Positions 45,642 through 54,869 are shown, counted from the stretch's first letter. The stretch: 64,000 nt of DNA from Flavobacterium sp. CF136 (GCF_000282055.1 NZ_AKJZ01000008.1:1-64000), one strand, 5' to 3'. Program-made: numbers and translations. The notes: a model not told the origin generated them from the sequence alone.

Positions 45642-46775
45642 ATGAAAAATAAAACGTATTGGATTTTTGCAATATTGGCAATATCTGTCCTTGCAATTAC
45701 CTATGGTTTTACAAAACCTGATACAGCAAAAGATAAACCAGAAGCAATGGATTGTACAGAAACAGCTAAGACTTCCGGAGAATCACAATTCAAACCAACA
45801 ATAGAAAATAAAAACACACCTCCAATTAACAAAACACCAAAAGGAATGGTTTGGATTCCTGGTGGAGAATTTTCAATGGGGAGTAATGTAGAAGATGAAA
45901 GCTTATGCAGTATAAAAGGAGTTACAAAAGACGCAGCACCAATTCACCGTGTGTATGTTGATGGCTATTATATGGATAAAACAGAAGTTACGAATGAACA
46001 ATTTGAAGCTTTTGTAAAAGCCACAGGTTATATAACATTAGCCGAAAAAAAACCAACTATTGAAGAATATCCTAATGTTCCTGTAGAGAATCTGATTGCC
46101 GGATCAGCAGTTTTTACTCCTACTCCTGCAAAAGTAGATTTAAACAATTACATGCAATGGTGGAGCTATGTTGGAGGTGCAGACTGGAGACATCCTGAAG
46201 GGCCAATGAGCTCAATAAAAGGAAAAGAAAAATATCCTGTCGTTCAGGTTTCATATGAAGACGCTGCAGCTTACGCAAAATGGGCTGGGAAAAGATTGCC
46301 TACTGAAGCCCAATGGGAATTTGCAGCCCGTGGTGGAAAAACAGGAGAACTTTATGCATGGGGAAATACATTAAAACCAAAAGGAAAATTTCAGGCCAAT
46401 ATTTATCAGGGCCACTTTCCTATGGAAAAAGGAGATACGGGTGAAGATGGCTATATAGGCATAGCTCCAACAGCCAAATTCGCACCAAATGGATATGGAT
46501 TATATGATGTTGGAGGAAATGTTTGGGAATGGACAAATGATTGGTATACAGCAGATTATTATTCAACTTTAAGTCAAAATGGTGAAATAGCCCGAAATCC
46601 TAAAGGCCCGGACTCATCATACGATCCCACAGAACCAGGTTTACCAAAAAAGGTGCAGCGTGGAGGGTCATTTTTATGTACAGATCAATATTGTACACGC
46701 TATATGGTAGGTACAAGAGGAAAAGGCGATTATCAGTCTCCAGCAAACCATATTGGTTTTAGATGTGTACAATAA
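45642..46775 (+). CDS. Formylglycine-generating enzyme (sulfatase-modifying factor family)
   Basis: A 377-residue exported protein with an N-terminal membrane/signal segment (5-24). The FGE-sulfatase domain has MVWIPGGEFSMGS, DKTEVTNEQF, KRLPTEAQWEFAARGG and YDVGGNVWEW. Near the end GGSFLCTDQYC contains Cys346 and Cys351 in the C-x4-C spacing of active copper-dependent formylglycine-generating enzymes, which convert a sulfatase Cys to formylglycine. Many paralogues lack these, so real maturase activity is plausible. No sulfatase gene is present in the window. A TAATTTTG box at 45599-45606 may serve as promoter. Confidence 0.8.
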   Translation: MKNKTYWIFAILAISVLAITYGFTKPDTAKDKPEAMDCTETAKTSGESQFKPTIENKNTPPINKTPKGMVWIPGGEFSMGSNVEDESLCSIKGVTKDAAPIHRVYVDGYYMDKTEVTNEQFEAFVKATGYITLAEKKPTIEEYPNVPVENLIAGSAVFTPTPAKVDLNNYMQWWSYVGGADWRHPEGPMSSIKGKEKYPVVQVSYEDAAAYAKWAGKRLPTEAQWEFAARGGKTGELYAWGNTLKPKGKFQANIYQGHFPMEKGDTGEDGYIGIAPTAKFAPNGYGLYDVGGNVWEWTNDWYTADYYSTLSQNGEIARNPKGPDSSYDPTEPGLPKKVQRGGSFLCTDQYCTRYMVGTRGKGDYQSPANHIGFRCVQ

Positions 46776-46786
46776 ACCATCAAAAT

Positions 46787-46903
46787 AGTTTGCCACGAAT
46801 TTCACTAATTTTCACTAATAAAAAATTGAGTCCTAATAAACTTAAAAATTCCATTTTTAAATTTAAATTGATTCGTGCTAATTTGTGGAATTCGTGGCAA
46901 ACT
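46787..46903. terminator. Long inverted repeat (TGCCACGAATTTCAC family)
   Basis: Arms at 46787-46819 and 46871-46903 pair over 33 nt with 5 mismatches; the outer 15 bp (AGTTTGCCACGAATT) are perfect. It begins 12 bp after the stop of the formylglycine-enzyme gene and is followed by a T-rich stretch. Related to the elements at 26833 and 56896. Confidence 0.5.
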
Positions 46904-46965
46904 TTCATTTTTTTCATTTTTGCAGTACCAATAATTTACATTTATCAACCGCCTGAATAATTGTT

Positions 46966-46973
46966 TATCTTTG
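46966..46973 (+). promoter_or_regulatory. Candidate -7 box of pepT
   Basis: TATCTTTG matches TAnnTTTG and ends 16 bp before the pepT ATG. No convincing -33 TTG. Confidence 0.4.
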
Positions 46974-46989
46974 CTAAAAAAACAAACAA

Positions 46990-48267
46990 ATGCAACATAT
47001 TATAGATCGTTTTATCAGTTATGTAACGATTGATACAGAATCAGACCCAAATTCGCAAACAACACCAAGCACAGAGAAACAATGGAATCTGGCCAATAAA
47101 TTAGTAGAAGAACTAAAAACTATTGGCTTAGAAGATGTTACTATAGATGACAAAGCTTACATCATGGCTACTTTACCAAGTAATGTTGATCACGAAGTGC
47201 CTGTAATTGGTTTTGTATCTCATTTTGATACTTCTCCCGATTTTAGCGGGGCCAATGTAAAACCTCAGATTATTGAAAATTATGACGGAAAAGATATTGT
47301 TCTGAATGCGGAGAAAAACATCATTTTATCTCCAAATTACTTCAAAGATTTATTACAATATAAAGGTCAAACTATTATCACTACAGACGGAACTACTTTG
47401 TTAGGTGCCGATGATAAAGCAGGAATCACGGAAATTGTTTCAGCAATGGAATATTTAGTTCAGCATCCGGAAATCAAACATGGAAAAATCCGAATTGGTT
47501 TTACCCCGGATGAAGAAATTGGTCGTGGTGCTCATCATTTTGATGTAGAGAAATTTGGTGCGCAATGGGCTTATACTATGGACGGAAGCCAGATTGGCGA
47601 ATTAGAATATGAAAATTTTAATGCTGCAGGAGCTAAAATTACTTTCAAAGGTAAAAGTGTTCATCCTGGTTATGCCAAAGGAAAAATGATCAATTCGATG
47701 CTGATTGCAAATGATTTCATCAACGAACTTCCAAAAAAAGAAACTCCGCAGGAAACTAGAGGTTACGAAGGTTTTTTTCATGTTCATCATTTAACAGGAA
47801 GTATTGAAGAAACTGTTTTAGAGCTTATTATCAGAGATCACAACAAGGTTAAATTTGAAAAACGTAAAGATTTAATTGGAAAAATTGCCAAGAAAATCAA
47901 TAGAAAATTCGCTAAACAATTTGGTGAAGATATTGTAATTGCTGAAGTTAAAGATCAGTATTACAACATGAAAGAAAAAGTACTTCCTGTAAAACACATT
48001 GTTGATATTGCCGAAAAAGCAATGAGAGAATTAAATATAAAACCCATCATAAAACCTATTCGAGGCGGTACAGACGGGTCGCAATTATCATACATGGGAT
48101 TACCTTGTCCGAATATTTTTGCAGGTGGTCATAACTTTCACGGCAAATATGAATATGTTCCGGCAGAAAGCATTCAAAAAGCAACTGACGTAATTGTGAA
48201 AATTGCTGAATTAACTGCTATTCCGGGAATTTTTGATGTAACTGAAAAATCTAAAACAAAAAAATAG
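46990..48267 (+). CDS. pepT: Peptidase T (tripeptide aminopeptidase)
   Basis: A 425-residue M20 family zinc aminopeptidase. Metal ligands are in HFDTSPD (His78, Asp80), LLGADDKAG (Asp141), PDEEIGRG and the C-terminal GGTDGSQLS and [10 protein letters not shown]. It releases N-terminal residues from tripeptides in the cytoplasm. Length is normal. Its TAG stop overlaps the GTG start of the following YdeI-like gene. Confidence 0.93.
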   Translation: MQHIIDRFISYVTIDTESDPNSQTTPSTEKQWNLANKLVEELKTIGLEDVTIDDKAYIMATLPSNVDHEVPVIGFVSHFDTSPDFSGANVKPQIIENYDGKDIVLNAEKNIILSPNYFKDLLQYKGQTIITTDGTTLLGADDKAGITEIVSAMEYLVQHPEIKHGKIRIGFTPDEEIGRGAHHFDVEKFGAQWAYTMDGSQIGELEYENFNAAGAKITFKGKSVHPGYAKGKMINSMLIANDFINELPKKETPQETRGYEGFFHVHHLTGSIEETVLELIIRDHNKVKFEKRKDLIGKIAKKINRKFAKQFGEDIVIAEVKDQYYNMKEKVLPVKHIVDIAEKAMRELNIKPIIKPIRGGTDGSQLSYMGLPCPNIFAGGHNFHGKYEYVPAESIQKATDVIVKIAELTAIPGIFDVTEKSKTKK

Positions 48268-48848
48268 TGGAACCAACTTCAAATAGCGTTTGGAAACACA
48301 GTAATAAATGGGAAGAAGAACTACTCCTTCTCAAATCTATTATTGATAAAACCGAACTTATTGAAACCACAAAATGGGGTGGTCCTGTTTTTGTTTATGA
48401 AAAGAAAAATATTATTGGCCTTGGCGGTTTTAAAGATTATTTTGCGATTTGGTTTTTTAACGGAGTTTTCCTGAAAGATGATAAAAAGAAGCTCATTAAT
48501 GCTCAGGAAGATAAAACAAAATCTTTGCGTCAGTGGCGATTTACCTCAAAAGAAGAAGTGAATGAAAAAGAGGTTTTAGACTATATTCTGGAAGCTATTG
48601 AAAACGAAAAGCAAGGAAAGATTATCAAACCGGCAAAGAAAGAAGCTATTATTTCTGAATTGCTGGAAAAGGAAATGAGTCAGAACCCGGCTTTAGCGGA
48701 AGCTTTTCAGAAATTCTCTCCTTATAAACAATATGAGTTCTTAGAATATATTGAAACGGCCAAGCAAGAGAAAACTAAATTATCCCGGATTGAGAAAATT
48801 ATTCCGATGATTTTGGAGAACGTTGGACTGAATGATAAATATAGGTAG
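48267..48848 (+). CDS. YdeI/OmpD-associated family protein (DUF1801-like)
   Basis: A 193-residue cytoplasmic protein. The N-terminal half is DUF1801-like (TKWGGPVFVYEKKNIIGLGGFK, in parts; IWFFNG) and the C-terminal half carries the YdeI bacteriocin-type helical region (FQKFSPYKQYEFLEYIETAK, in parts; RIEKIIPMI). The start is a GTG that shares a base with the pepT stop (TAGTG), so it is coupled to pepT. Function not established. Confidence 0.75.
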   Translation: MEPTSNSVWKHSNKWEEELLLLKSIIDKTELIETTKWGGPVFVYEKKNIIGLGGFKDYFAIWFFNGVFLKDDKKKLINAQEDKTKSLRQWRFTSKEEVNEKEVLDYILEAIENEKQGKIIKPAKKEAIISELLEKEMSQNPALAEAFQKFSPYKQYEFLEYIETAKQEKTKLSRIEKIIPMILENVGLNDKYR

Positions 48849-48863
48849 AGTTTAGAAATTCCA

Positions 48864-48903
48864 ATCTTGTCAAAGTTTAAAACTTTGACAAAGATTTTTT
48901 TAC
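48864..48903 (+). terminator. Hairpin terminator after the YdeI-like gene
   Basis: TTGTCAAAGTTT / AAACTTTGACAA with a short loop followed by AGATTTTTTT, 16 bp after the stop codon. Confidence 0.65.
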
Positions 48904-48911
48904 CCATTTTT

Positions 48912-49012
48912 TTGTCATTTCGACTGAAAGGAGAAATCACACAATAGGTGATCGACAAAGATTTTCTTTGAGGAATTTCTTGTGTGATTTCTCCTTTCAG
49001 TCGAAATGACAA
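48912..49012. repeat. Large palindromic repeat (TTGTCATTTCGACTG family)
   Basis: Perfect 32-bp inverted arms, 48912-48943 and 48981-49012, enclose 37 nt. The arm starts TTGTCATTTCGACTGAAAGG. It lies between the convergent pepT/YdeI and yajC units, between two separate terminators. The arm start resembles the repeat found in frame inside the DegT gene. No transposase ORF is inside. Confidence 0.8.
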
Positions 49013-49024
49013 GATTACAGACAT

Positions 49025-49067
49025 AAAAAATCCCAAACTCCAATCATTACGTTGGGGTTTGGGATTT
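49025..49067 (-). terminator. Terminator of yajC
   Basis: On the minus strand a 16-bp stem (49028-49043 with 49052-49067, one G-T pair; core AAATCCCAAAC) has an 8-nt loop and is followed by a run of T. Confidence 0.75.
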
Positions 49068-49093
49068 ATATTTTTCTTGAAATTTAAAAAAAC

Positions 49094-49369
49094 TTATGCT
49101 TTTTTATTCAAAGCAGCAGTCTTGTCTAGAGAAATAGCAGATCTGTCTATTTTTAATTTTCCTGACATTGTTTCTATAACTAAAGTAGCTTCAGAAATTT
49201 CAGTAACTTTTCCATGAATACCACCAATAGTGATTATCTTATCTCCTGCTTTTAAGCTTTGAGCAAACTCTTTCTCTCTTTTTGCCTTTTTTTGAGCTGG
49301 CATAATCATAAAGAAATAAAGAACTCCAAACATTAGTAAATAAGGAGCAAATTTCATTACATCTTGCAT
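49094..49369 (-). CDS. yajC: Preprotein translocase subunit YajC
   Basis: A 91-residue inner-membrane protein: one helix near residues 8-25 (YLLMFGVLYFFMIMPAQKK at its end), then the cytoplasmic YajC domain with GDKIITIGGIHGKVTEI. It associates with SecDF-type complexes and aids protein export. It follows nusB on the same strand by 57 bp, a common arrangement in this group. Confidence 0.93.
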   Translation of the reverse strand: MQDVMKFAPYLLMFGVLYFFMIMPAQKKAKREKEFAQSLKAGDKIITIGGIHGKVTEISEATLVIETMSGKLKIDRSAISLDKTAALNKKA

Positions 49370-49426
49370 AATTTTTGTTTTTTTATTGTTTAGGATTTAT
49401 GTTTATTATTTTTAAATTTATTCTCA

Positions 49427-50371
49427 TTACATCAAACCTCTTCCAACCTTAATCATCTTTTTGTTGGCTTCCAGTTCTTTAACCAGATTATCTAAAATTC
49501 CGTTGATAAAAATACTGCTTTTTGGCGTAGAATACTCTTTTGCAATTTCTAAATATTCGTTAAGAGTTACTTTTACCGGAATTGAAGGGAATTTTAAAAA
49601 CTCGCAAATAGCCATTTTTAAAATAATCGTATCAATTTCTGCAATACGGTCGCTGTCCCAATTTGGTGTTTTATCATCATATTCTTTTGCAAAAATAGAT
49701 TCATTTAAAACAGTTCTTCTGAATAAATCTTTTGCAAAATCCTTATCTTCAACATCTTTGTACAATTTCGGCACTCTGAAATCATCCGGATTTTCGGTTT
49801 TGATTGCTTTAAATTGCTTAATAATATGAGTATTTACAACAGGAATATCATCAACCCATGTTAATTTATCATCTTCCAGATATTCGTATAATTTATCATT
49901 TGGAACAATAACATCAGTAAACAAATCAATTACAAATTGTTTGTCTTCTTCAAAAGTATTAGTCGAATTGCTCATGTATTTTGCATACAATTCACTTGAT
50001 TTAATATCATTCAAAAGCAACAAAATATAGTCATCATTCAATGTCCAGTTATTGATTTTACGATTTTCTAAAGCGATACTAAGTGAGTTGCTTTCGGCAA
50101 GTAGTTGAAAAATTTTGTTCTTGATAAATTTTTCATTCGGATTACGTTCTGCAGCAGTTGCAAGATGTTTTTTGCTTGAAAGATGTAAAAAAACCGATTC
50201 TTTTTTGCAAATTTCAATCAATGAAGAAAGCATGATAAGATATAAATCCTGAATATTGTCAATACTGTAAAAAAGAAATTTCTCTTCTTTTTCCAAATTA
50301 TCAGAACCACTTTGATGCATTGCATAAATGGATTGCATGACTTTAACGCGTAAGTGTCTTCTATTTACCAC
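49427..50371 (-). CDS. nusB: Transcription antitermination factor NusB, long form
   Basis: A 314-residue protein. It starts NRRHLRVKVMQSIYA, the NusB N-terminal helix, and has the C-terminal NusB core near 180-300 (FPSIPVKVTLNEYLEIAKEYSTPKSS, in parts; FINGILDNL). E. coli NusB is about 140 residues; the extra middle region (about 60-180) is typical of Bacteroidota. It binds boxA RNA with NusE to support rRNA transcription. Start is GTG at 50371; no in-frame ATG gives a better N-terminus. Confidence 0.9.
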   Translation of the reverse strand: MVNRRHLRVKVMQSIYAMHQSGSDNLEKEEKFLFYSIDNIQDLYLIMLSSLIEICKKESVFLHLSSKKHLATAAERNPNEKFIKNKIFQLLAESNSLSIALENRKINNWTLNDDYILLLLNDIKSSELYAKYMSNSTNTFEEDKQFVIDLFTDVIVPNDKLYEYLEDDKLTWVDDIPVVNTHIIKQFKAIKTENPDDFRVPKLYKDVEDKDFAKDLFRRTVLNESIFAKEYDDKTPNWDSDRIAEIDTIILKMAICEFLKFPSIPVKVTLNEYLEIAKEYSTPKSSIFINGILDNLVKELEANKKMIKVGRGLM

Positions 50372-50460
50372 CTTGTAAGAACATTTAAAAATTAGGGTGC
50401 AAAAATAAGTATTTAACGCCTGATATTAAAATTTAAACCAATTAATTTTCGAACAAAAAA

Positions 50461-50573
50461 TCAGTCGCAGTGATCAGTCTCAGTTTTCAGATTCAAAAAA
50501 GTCTCAGTTTTCAGCCTCAGTTTTCATTTGCGAAACTGTGACCGAATACTGAGACTGTAAACTGTAAACTAAA
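50461..50573. repeat. Cluster of CTCAGTTTTCAG repeats
   Basis: Direct copies TCTCAGTTTTCAG (50478-50490, 50502-50514) and CCTCAGTTTTCA (50516-50526 region) are followed by opposing ACTGTGACCG and ACTGAGACTG sequences. It fills the 205-bp gap between the leucine dehydrogenase and nusB genes. Confidence 0.5.
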
Positions 50574-50576
50574 AAA

Positions 50577-51686
50577 TTATTTCCTCGCGGCGTTTTCAAT
50601 TTTTCTCAAATCAATACGGTTTTGAGCAATTGTAAGTGCTGCTTTATGCGTAGTAATTCCGTTTTTCACAGCATAATCGATAATTTCTAAAGTAGTGTTA
50701 TAGATATTCTCGGTTTTACTCATGATTTCTGCTTTGCCATAATGCTCTAATTCAGCATAAACATTAATAATTCCGCCAGCATTAATCAGGAAATCAGGTG
50801 CATATAAAATCCCTCTTTCCTGTAATCTTGCTCCGTGAACATTTTCATCAGCTAACTGATTGTTGGCAGCACCGGCAATAACTTTAGCCTTAATTTTGTT
50901 TACTGTATTATCATTAATCGTTGCCCCCATAGCACATGGTGCGTAGATATCAACATCGGCAGTATATAAATCTTCTCCGGTATAAATTGTTGCATTATAT
51001 TTTGAAGCTACCTGATATAATTTTTCTTCGTTAATGTCAGTAATAGTGACCTGTGCTCCTTCTTTAGTCAAATATTCAACCAAAGTTTCACCCACGTGTC
51101 CAATTCCCTGAACCAAAACTTTTTTACCTTCTAAAACATCAGAACCAAACTGACTTTTTGCAGCCGCTTTCATTCCTAAATAGACACCGTATGCAGTTAC
51201 AGGCGAAGGATTTCCGGACCCGCCTCTTTCTTCAGAGATTCCGGTAACATAAGGCGTTACATCCCTGACAATGTCCATGTCCTTAGTCTCCATTCCAACA
51301 TCTTCCGCAGTAATATATCTTCCGCTCAATGAATGAACAAATTCACCAAACTTACGCATTAGTTCAGGTGTTTTTTGCGTTTTGGCATCACCAATAATTA
51401 CCGCTTTCCCTCCACCAATATTCAGTCCGGTAATTGCAGCTTTATAAGTCATTCCTCTTGAAAGACGCAAAACATCATTTAAAGCTTCCCATTCAGTATT
51501 ATAATTCCACATTCTGGTACCTCCTAAAGCCGGCCCCATAACTGAATTATGAATACCAATAATTGCTTTTAAACCTGTATCTTTGTCATTGCAAAATACA
51601 ATTTGTTCGTGATCGTCAAAAGATAACTGACCAAAAACAGGATCCATTTTTTGAAATTCCTTTCCAGTTGTGAAAGTTGCATCCAT
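50577..51686 (-). CDS. Leucine dehydrogenase-type Glu/Leu/Phe/Val dehydrogenase
   Basis: A 369-residue NAD enzyme. Substrate-side motifs: GGTRMW (55-60), catalytic Lys82 (MTYKAA) and Lys94 in IGGGKAVI, TAEDVGM, and the Rossmann motif VQGIGHVGETL. The size and GGGKAV form match leucine/branched-chain amino acid dehydrogenases rather than the longer glutamate dehydrogenases. It deaminates branched-chain amino acids reversibly. With the HMG-CoA-lyase-like enzyme elsewhere in the window it could belong to leucine breakdown. Confidence 0.88.
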   Translation of the reverse strand: MDATFTTGKEFQKMDPVFGQLSFDDHEQIVFCNDKDTGLKAIIGIHNSVMGPALGGTRMWNYNTEWEALNDVLRLSRGMTYKAAITGLNIGGGKAVIIGDAKTQKTPELMRKFGEFVHSLSGRYITAEDVGMETKDMDIVRDVTPYVTGISEERGGSGNPSPVTAYGVYLGMKAAAKSQFGSDVLEGKKVLVQGIGHVGETLVEYLTKEGAQVTITDINEEKLYQVASKYNATIYTGEDLYTADVDIYAPCAMGATINDNTVNKIKAKVIAGAANNQLADENVHGARLQERGILYAPDFLINAGGIINVYAELEHYGKAEIMSKTENIYNTTLEIIDYAVKNGITTHKAALTIAQNRIDLRKIENAARK

Positions 51687-51889
51687 AGCGCTACTATTTA
51701 TTTGTTAAAATTACGAATTCATCAATAAGATATCTCAAACTTAAACAAAAAATACATATGTGCTAATTTTTTAACCTAATAATGATAATGTAATAAATAA
51801 ATAGTGTTGCGAAATATACTAATTCTATATTATTATATTAAGAATAGTTTACAGAATTTGTCAAATCTGACATAGAATATATTATAAAA

Positions 51890-53668
51890 ATGAAAGAATT
51901 ACGCTATTTAAATAAATATTTCATCAAATATAAATACAGTTTTTCCTTAGGTATTTTAATCACCATAATCGCACAAATTTTTTCTTTATTTACTCCAAAG
52001 CTTATTAGTAAATCCTTAAATGCGATTGAAAAGTTTGATAAACTGCCAAAATCCGATCAGGTATCTCAGGTAATTATAGCATCTTATCGTCAGGATTTAA
52101 TTCATAACGTACTGCTAATCATAGCTACTACAATTGTTGCAGGTTTTCTAACTTTCTTAATGCGTCAGACTTTAATTGTAATGTCGCGTCATGTTGAATT
52201 TGACTTAAAAAATGAAGTCTTTAAACAATATGAAAATCTCTCTCAAAATTTCTACAAGCAAAACAGAACTGGAGATTTAATGAACCGAATCAGCGAAGAC
52301 ATTTCTAAAGTTCGTATGTACGTAGGTCCCGCTGTAATGTATACGATAAACACCTTTATCCGTTTTGCGATTGTTATTCTGTATATGTATAATGTCTCTC
52401 CTTTATTGACTTTATATACAATCCTCCCATTACCGGTTCTTTCGTATTGCATTTTTAAGCTAAGTTCAGAAATCAATAAACGAAGTACTACTTTCCAACA
52501 ATATTTATCTAAAGTTTCCAGTTTTTCACAAGAAATATTTTCAGGAATCCGTGTAATTAAAGCTTATTCTTTAGAAAATCAACATCAAAATAATATGGTG
52601 GCCCTTGCCGATGAAAGCAAAAGCAAAAGTTTGGATTTGGCTAAAGTTCAATCGCTGTTCGGACCTTTAATGATTGCTCTTATCGGAATCAGTAATTTAG
52701 TAGTGATTTATTTTGGAGGTGTAATGTATATCAACGGAACGATTCCGAATATAGGAACCATTGCCGAGTTTATTTTATATGTAAATATGCTAACCTGGCC
52801 GGTCGCGTCATTAGGATGGGTTTCTTCGATGGTTCAGGAGGCAGAAGCTTCTCAAAAACGTCTGAATGAATTTTTGAAAATTGAACCCGAAATCAAAAAT
52901 AACAATGAGAATTCATCAGATATTAACGGAACAATTTCTTTTGAAAATGTAAGTTATACTTATGAAGATACTAATATTGAAGCTTTAAAAAATGTCACTT
53001 TTACAGTAAAAAAAGGAGAAACTTTAGCTATTTTAGGAAAAACAGGTTCCGGAAAGTCTACAATTTTATCTCTCATTTCACGCTTGTATGATGTTACCGA
53101 AGGAAAAATTACAATCGATGAAAATGAAATAAGTACTTTAAACTTAAATGACTTGAGAAATAATATCGGAATTGTTCCTCAGGATGCCTTTTTGTTTTCG
53201 GATACTATTAAAAACAATATCAAATTTGGCAATCAGAATGCTACTGATGAAGAAGTAATTGAAGCCGCTAAAAATGCTGTTGTCCATGATAATATTATCA
53301 CTTTCAACAAACAATACGATACTATTTTGGGAGAACGCGGAATCACTCTTTCGGGCGGGCAAAAGCAACGTGTCTCAATTGCAAGAGCGATTATTAAAAA
53401 CCCGGCGATTTTACTTTTTGATGATTGCCTGTCTGCGGTAGATACAGAAACAGAAGAAGCAATTTTAAATAATTTGTTTAAAATCTGTAAAGATAAAACT
53501 ACAATAATTGTCAGCCATCGGGTTTCTTCTGCAAAAAATGCAGATAAAATAATCATTTTAGAGGATGGCCGAATCATCCAACAAGGCTCTCATAATCAAT
53601 TAATAAATCAGGACGGTTATTATTCGTCGTTATATTTAAAACAACTTTCGGAAAAAGAATTACTTTAA
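51890..53668 (+). CDS. ABC exporter, fused permease and ATPase (MsbA/multidrug type)
   Basis: A 592-residue half-transporter. Residues 1-320 hold six membrane helices; the nucleotide-binding domain has Walker A GKTGSGKS (383-390), LSGGQKQR (487-494) and Walker B LLFDDCLSAVD. In Walker B the usual catalytic Glu is Asp512 (DD instead of DE), a change found in degenerate sites of some heterodimeric exporters. No partner half-transporter is adjacent. It could export lipid, peptide or drug. The DUF3276 gene follows after 52 bp. Confidence 0.88.
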   Translation: MKELRYLNKYFIKYKYSFSLGILITIIAQIFSLFTPKLISKSLNAIEKFDKLPKSDQVSQVIIASYRQDLIHNVLLIIATTIVAGFLTFLMRQTLIVMSRHVEFDLKNEVFKQYENLSQNFYKQNRTGDLMNRISEDISKVRMYVGPAVMYTINTFIRFAIVILYMYNVSPLLTLYTILPLPVLSYCIFKLSSEINKRSTTFQQYLSKVSSFSQEIFSGIRVIKAYSLENQHQNNMVALADESKSKSLDLAKVQSLFGPLMIALIGISNLVVIYFGGVMYINGTIPNIGTIAEFILYVNMLTWPVASLGWVSSMVQEAEASQKRLNEFLKIEPEIKNNNENSSDINGTISFENVSYTYEDTNIEALKNVTFTVKKGETLAILGKTGSGKSTILSLISRLYDVTEGKITIDENEISTLNLNDLRNNIGIVPQDAFLFSDTIKNNIKFGNQNATDEEVIEAAKNAVVHDNIITFNKQYDTILGERGITLSGGQKQRVSIARAIIKNPAILLFDDCLSAVDTETEEAILNNLFKICKDKTTIIVSHRVSSAKNADKIIILEDGRIIQQGSHNQLINQDGYYSSLYLKQLSEKELL

Positions 53669-53720
53669 TTGTTGTGTAATCAATAAATTTTTATGATTTT
53701 TGAGTACTATTAATTCCAAA

Positions 53721-54104
53721 ATGATAGAACGTATTATGAGAGAAAACGACATGTTAGAAAAAGAAGAGATTTTTTCTAAAGTATTACGAGCAGGAAGAAG
53801 AACTTATTTCTTTGATGTGAGAGCAACCAAAGCTGACGATTATTATATTACAATTACCGAAAGTAAAAAATTCACTGAAGAAGACGGCTCTTTTCATTTT
53901 AAAAAACACAAAATTTACTTATACAAAGAAGATTTTAGTTCTTTTGCAGAAATATTAGAAGAAATGACTTCATATGTCCTGAACCACAAAGGCGAAGAAG
54001 TAATTTCTGAAAGACATCAAAGAGATTTTAAAAAAGAATACGGTTCCGATAAACCTGAGGGACAAAGAACCAGCTTTACCGATATTGATTTTGACGATAT
54101 TTAG
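53721..54104 (+). CDS. DUF3276 / PUR-alpha-like nucleic-acid-binding protein
   Basis: A 127-residue protein matching the small PUR-domain proteins of Bacteroidota: EEIFSKVLRAGRRTYFFDVR, YYITITESKK, FHFKKHKIYLYKEDFSSF and the acidic tail. PUR domains bind single-stranded DNA or RNA. A TTG at 53700 would add seven residues; the ATG at 53721 is preferred. It ends before a hairpin terminator. Confidence 0.85.
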   Translation: MIERIMRENDMLEKEEIFSKVLRAGRRTYFFDVRATKADDYYITITESKKFTEEDGSFHFKKHKIYLYKEDFSSFAEILEEMTSYVLNHKGEEVISERHQRDFKKEYGSDKPEGQRTSFTDIDFDDI

Positions 54105-54130
54105 TTCAAAATAACTTTTTAAAAAGTACG

Positions 54131-54163
54131 AGTCCAACATGTCCTGCATTTTGGACTTTTTTT
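54131..54163 (+). terminator. Terminator after the DUF3276 gene
   Basis: AGTCCAA / TTGGACT stem followed by six or more T. The 13-nt loop contains CATGTCCTGCATT. Confidence 0.6.
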
Positions 54164-54264
54164 ATATATTTAAACTTCTGTTTCTAAAAGTTATAAACGA
54201 AATCCAACATTAAATATTACGATTCAGATACCAATAAAAATAATCTCTAAAAAAATCCACGGCA

Positions 54265-54810
54265 ATGGAAACAAATTTATTAATATTACCAGGACTGGGA
54301 AACTCAGGCGAAAAACATTGGCAAACCTTTTGGCATGAAAAATTTAAAAACTCCAATCGAATTGTTCAGGACAATTGGGATGAACCTATTCGTGAAGAAT
54401 GGATCGAAAAACTAAACGAAGAAATTTCTAAGCTAAACAGTCCGACTATTCTTGTAGCACACAGTTTGGCGGTTTCTTTGGTTCTGCATTGGGCAGCTTC
54501 AAATAATAACAAAAATATAGTTGGTGCTTTATTGGTAGCTCCTGCAGATGTAGATTCGCCTCAGCATACTCCGGAAAGCGTTAGAAACTTTTCTCCAATG
54601 CCAACTATAAAATTACCTTTTCCATCAATTGTTGTGGCCAGCGAAAATGATCCTTACGCTTCTTTTGAAAGAAAAGAATATTTTGCCGAAAAATGGGGAA
54701 GCGATTTTGTAAATGTGGGACAAAAAGGACACATCAACTCTGATTCTGATTTAAAATATTGGGAAGAAGGACAATTGATTTTAGAACAATTGATCGAGAA
54801 AATTTCTTAG
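54265..54810 (+). CDS. RBBP9/YdeN-family alpha/beta hydrolase
   Basis: A 181-residue serine hydrolase. LILPGLGNSGEKHWQTFW (6-23) is the family start, the nucleophile elbow is AHSLAV, and the C-terminal GHINSDS holds the catalytic His; Asp in ASENDPY completes the triad. Length matches the small RBBP9 family. Substrate unknown. Its end faces a hairpin shared with the convergent tRNA-binding protein gene. Confidence 0.8.
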   Translation: METNLLILPGLGNSGEKHWQTFWHEKFKNSNRIVQDNWDEPIREEWIEKLNEEISKLNSPTILVAHSLAVSLVLHWAASNNNKNIVGALLVAPADVDSPQHTPESVRNFSPMPTIKLPFPSIVVASENDPYASFERKEYFAEKWGSDFVNVGQKGHINSDSDLKYWEEGQLILEQLIEKIS

Positions 54811-54812
54811 TT

Positions 54813-54861
54813 TTCAGTCACAGTTTTCAGTATTTAACTATAACTGAAAACTGTGACTGAA
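54813..54861. terminator. Bidirectional hairpin of the CAGTTTTCAG family
   Basis: Perfect 19-bp arms (54813-54831, TTCAGTCACAGTTTTCAGT, and 54843-54861) with an 11-nt loop lie between convergent genes ending at 54810 and 54870. T-runs are short, so termination efficiency is uncertain. Confidence 0.55.
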
Positions 54862-54869
54862 TAGTAAAA

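Noticed and set aside
48984..49217. 77-residue plus-strand ORF
   Set aside because: Starts in the palindromic repeat and is antisense to yajC.
49461..49829. 122-residue plus-strand ORF
   Set aside because: Antisense shadow of nusB.
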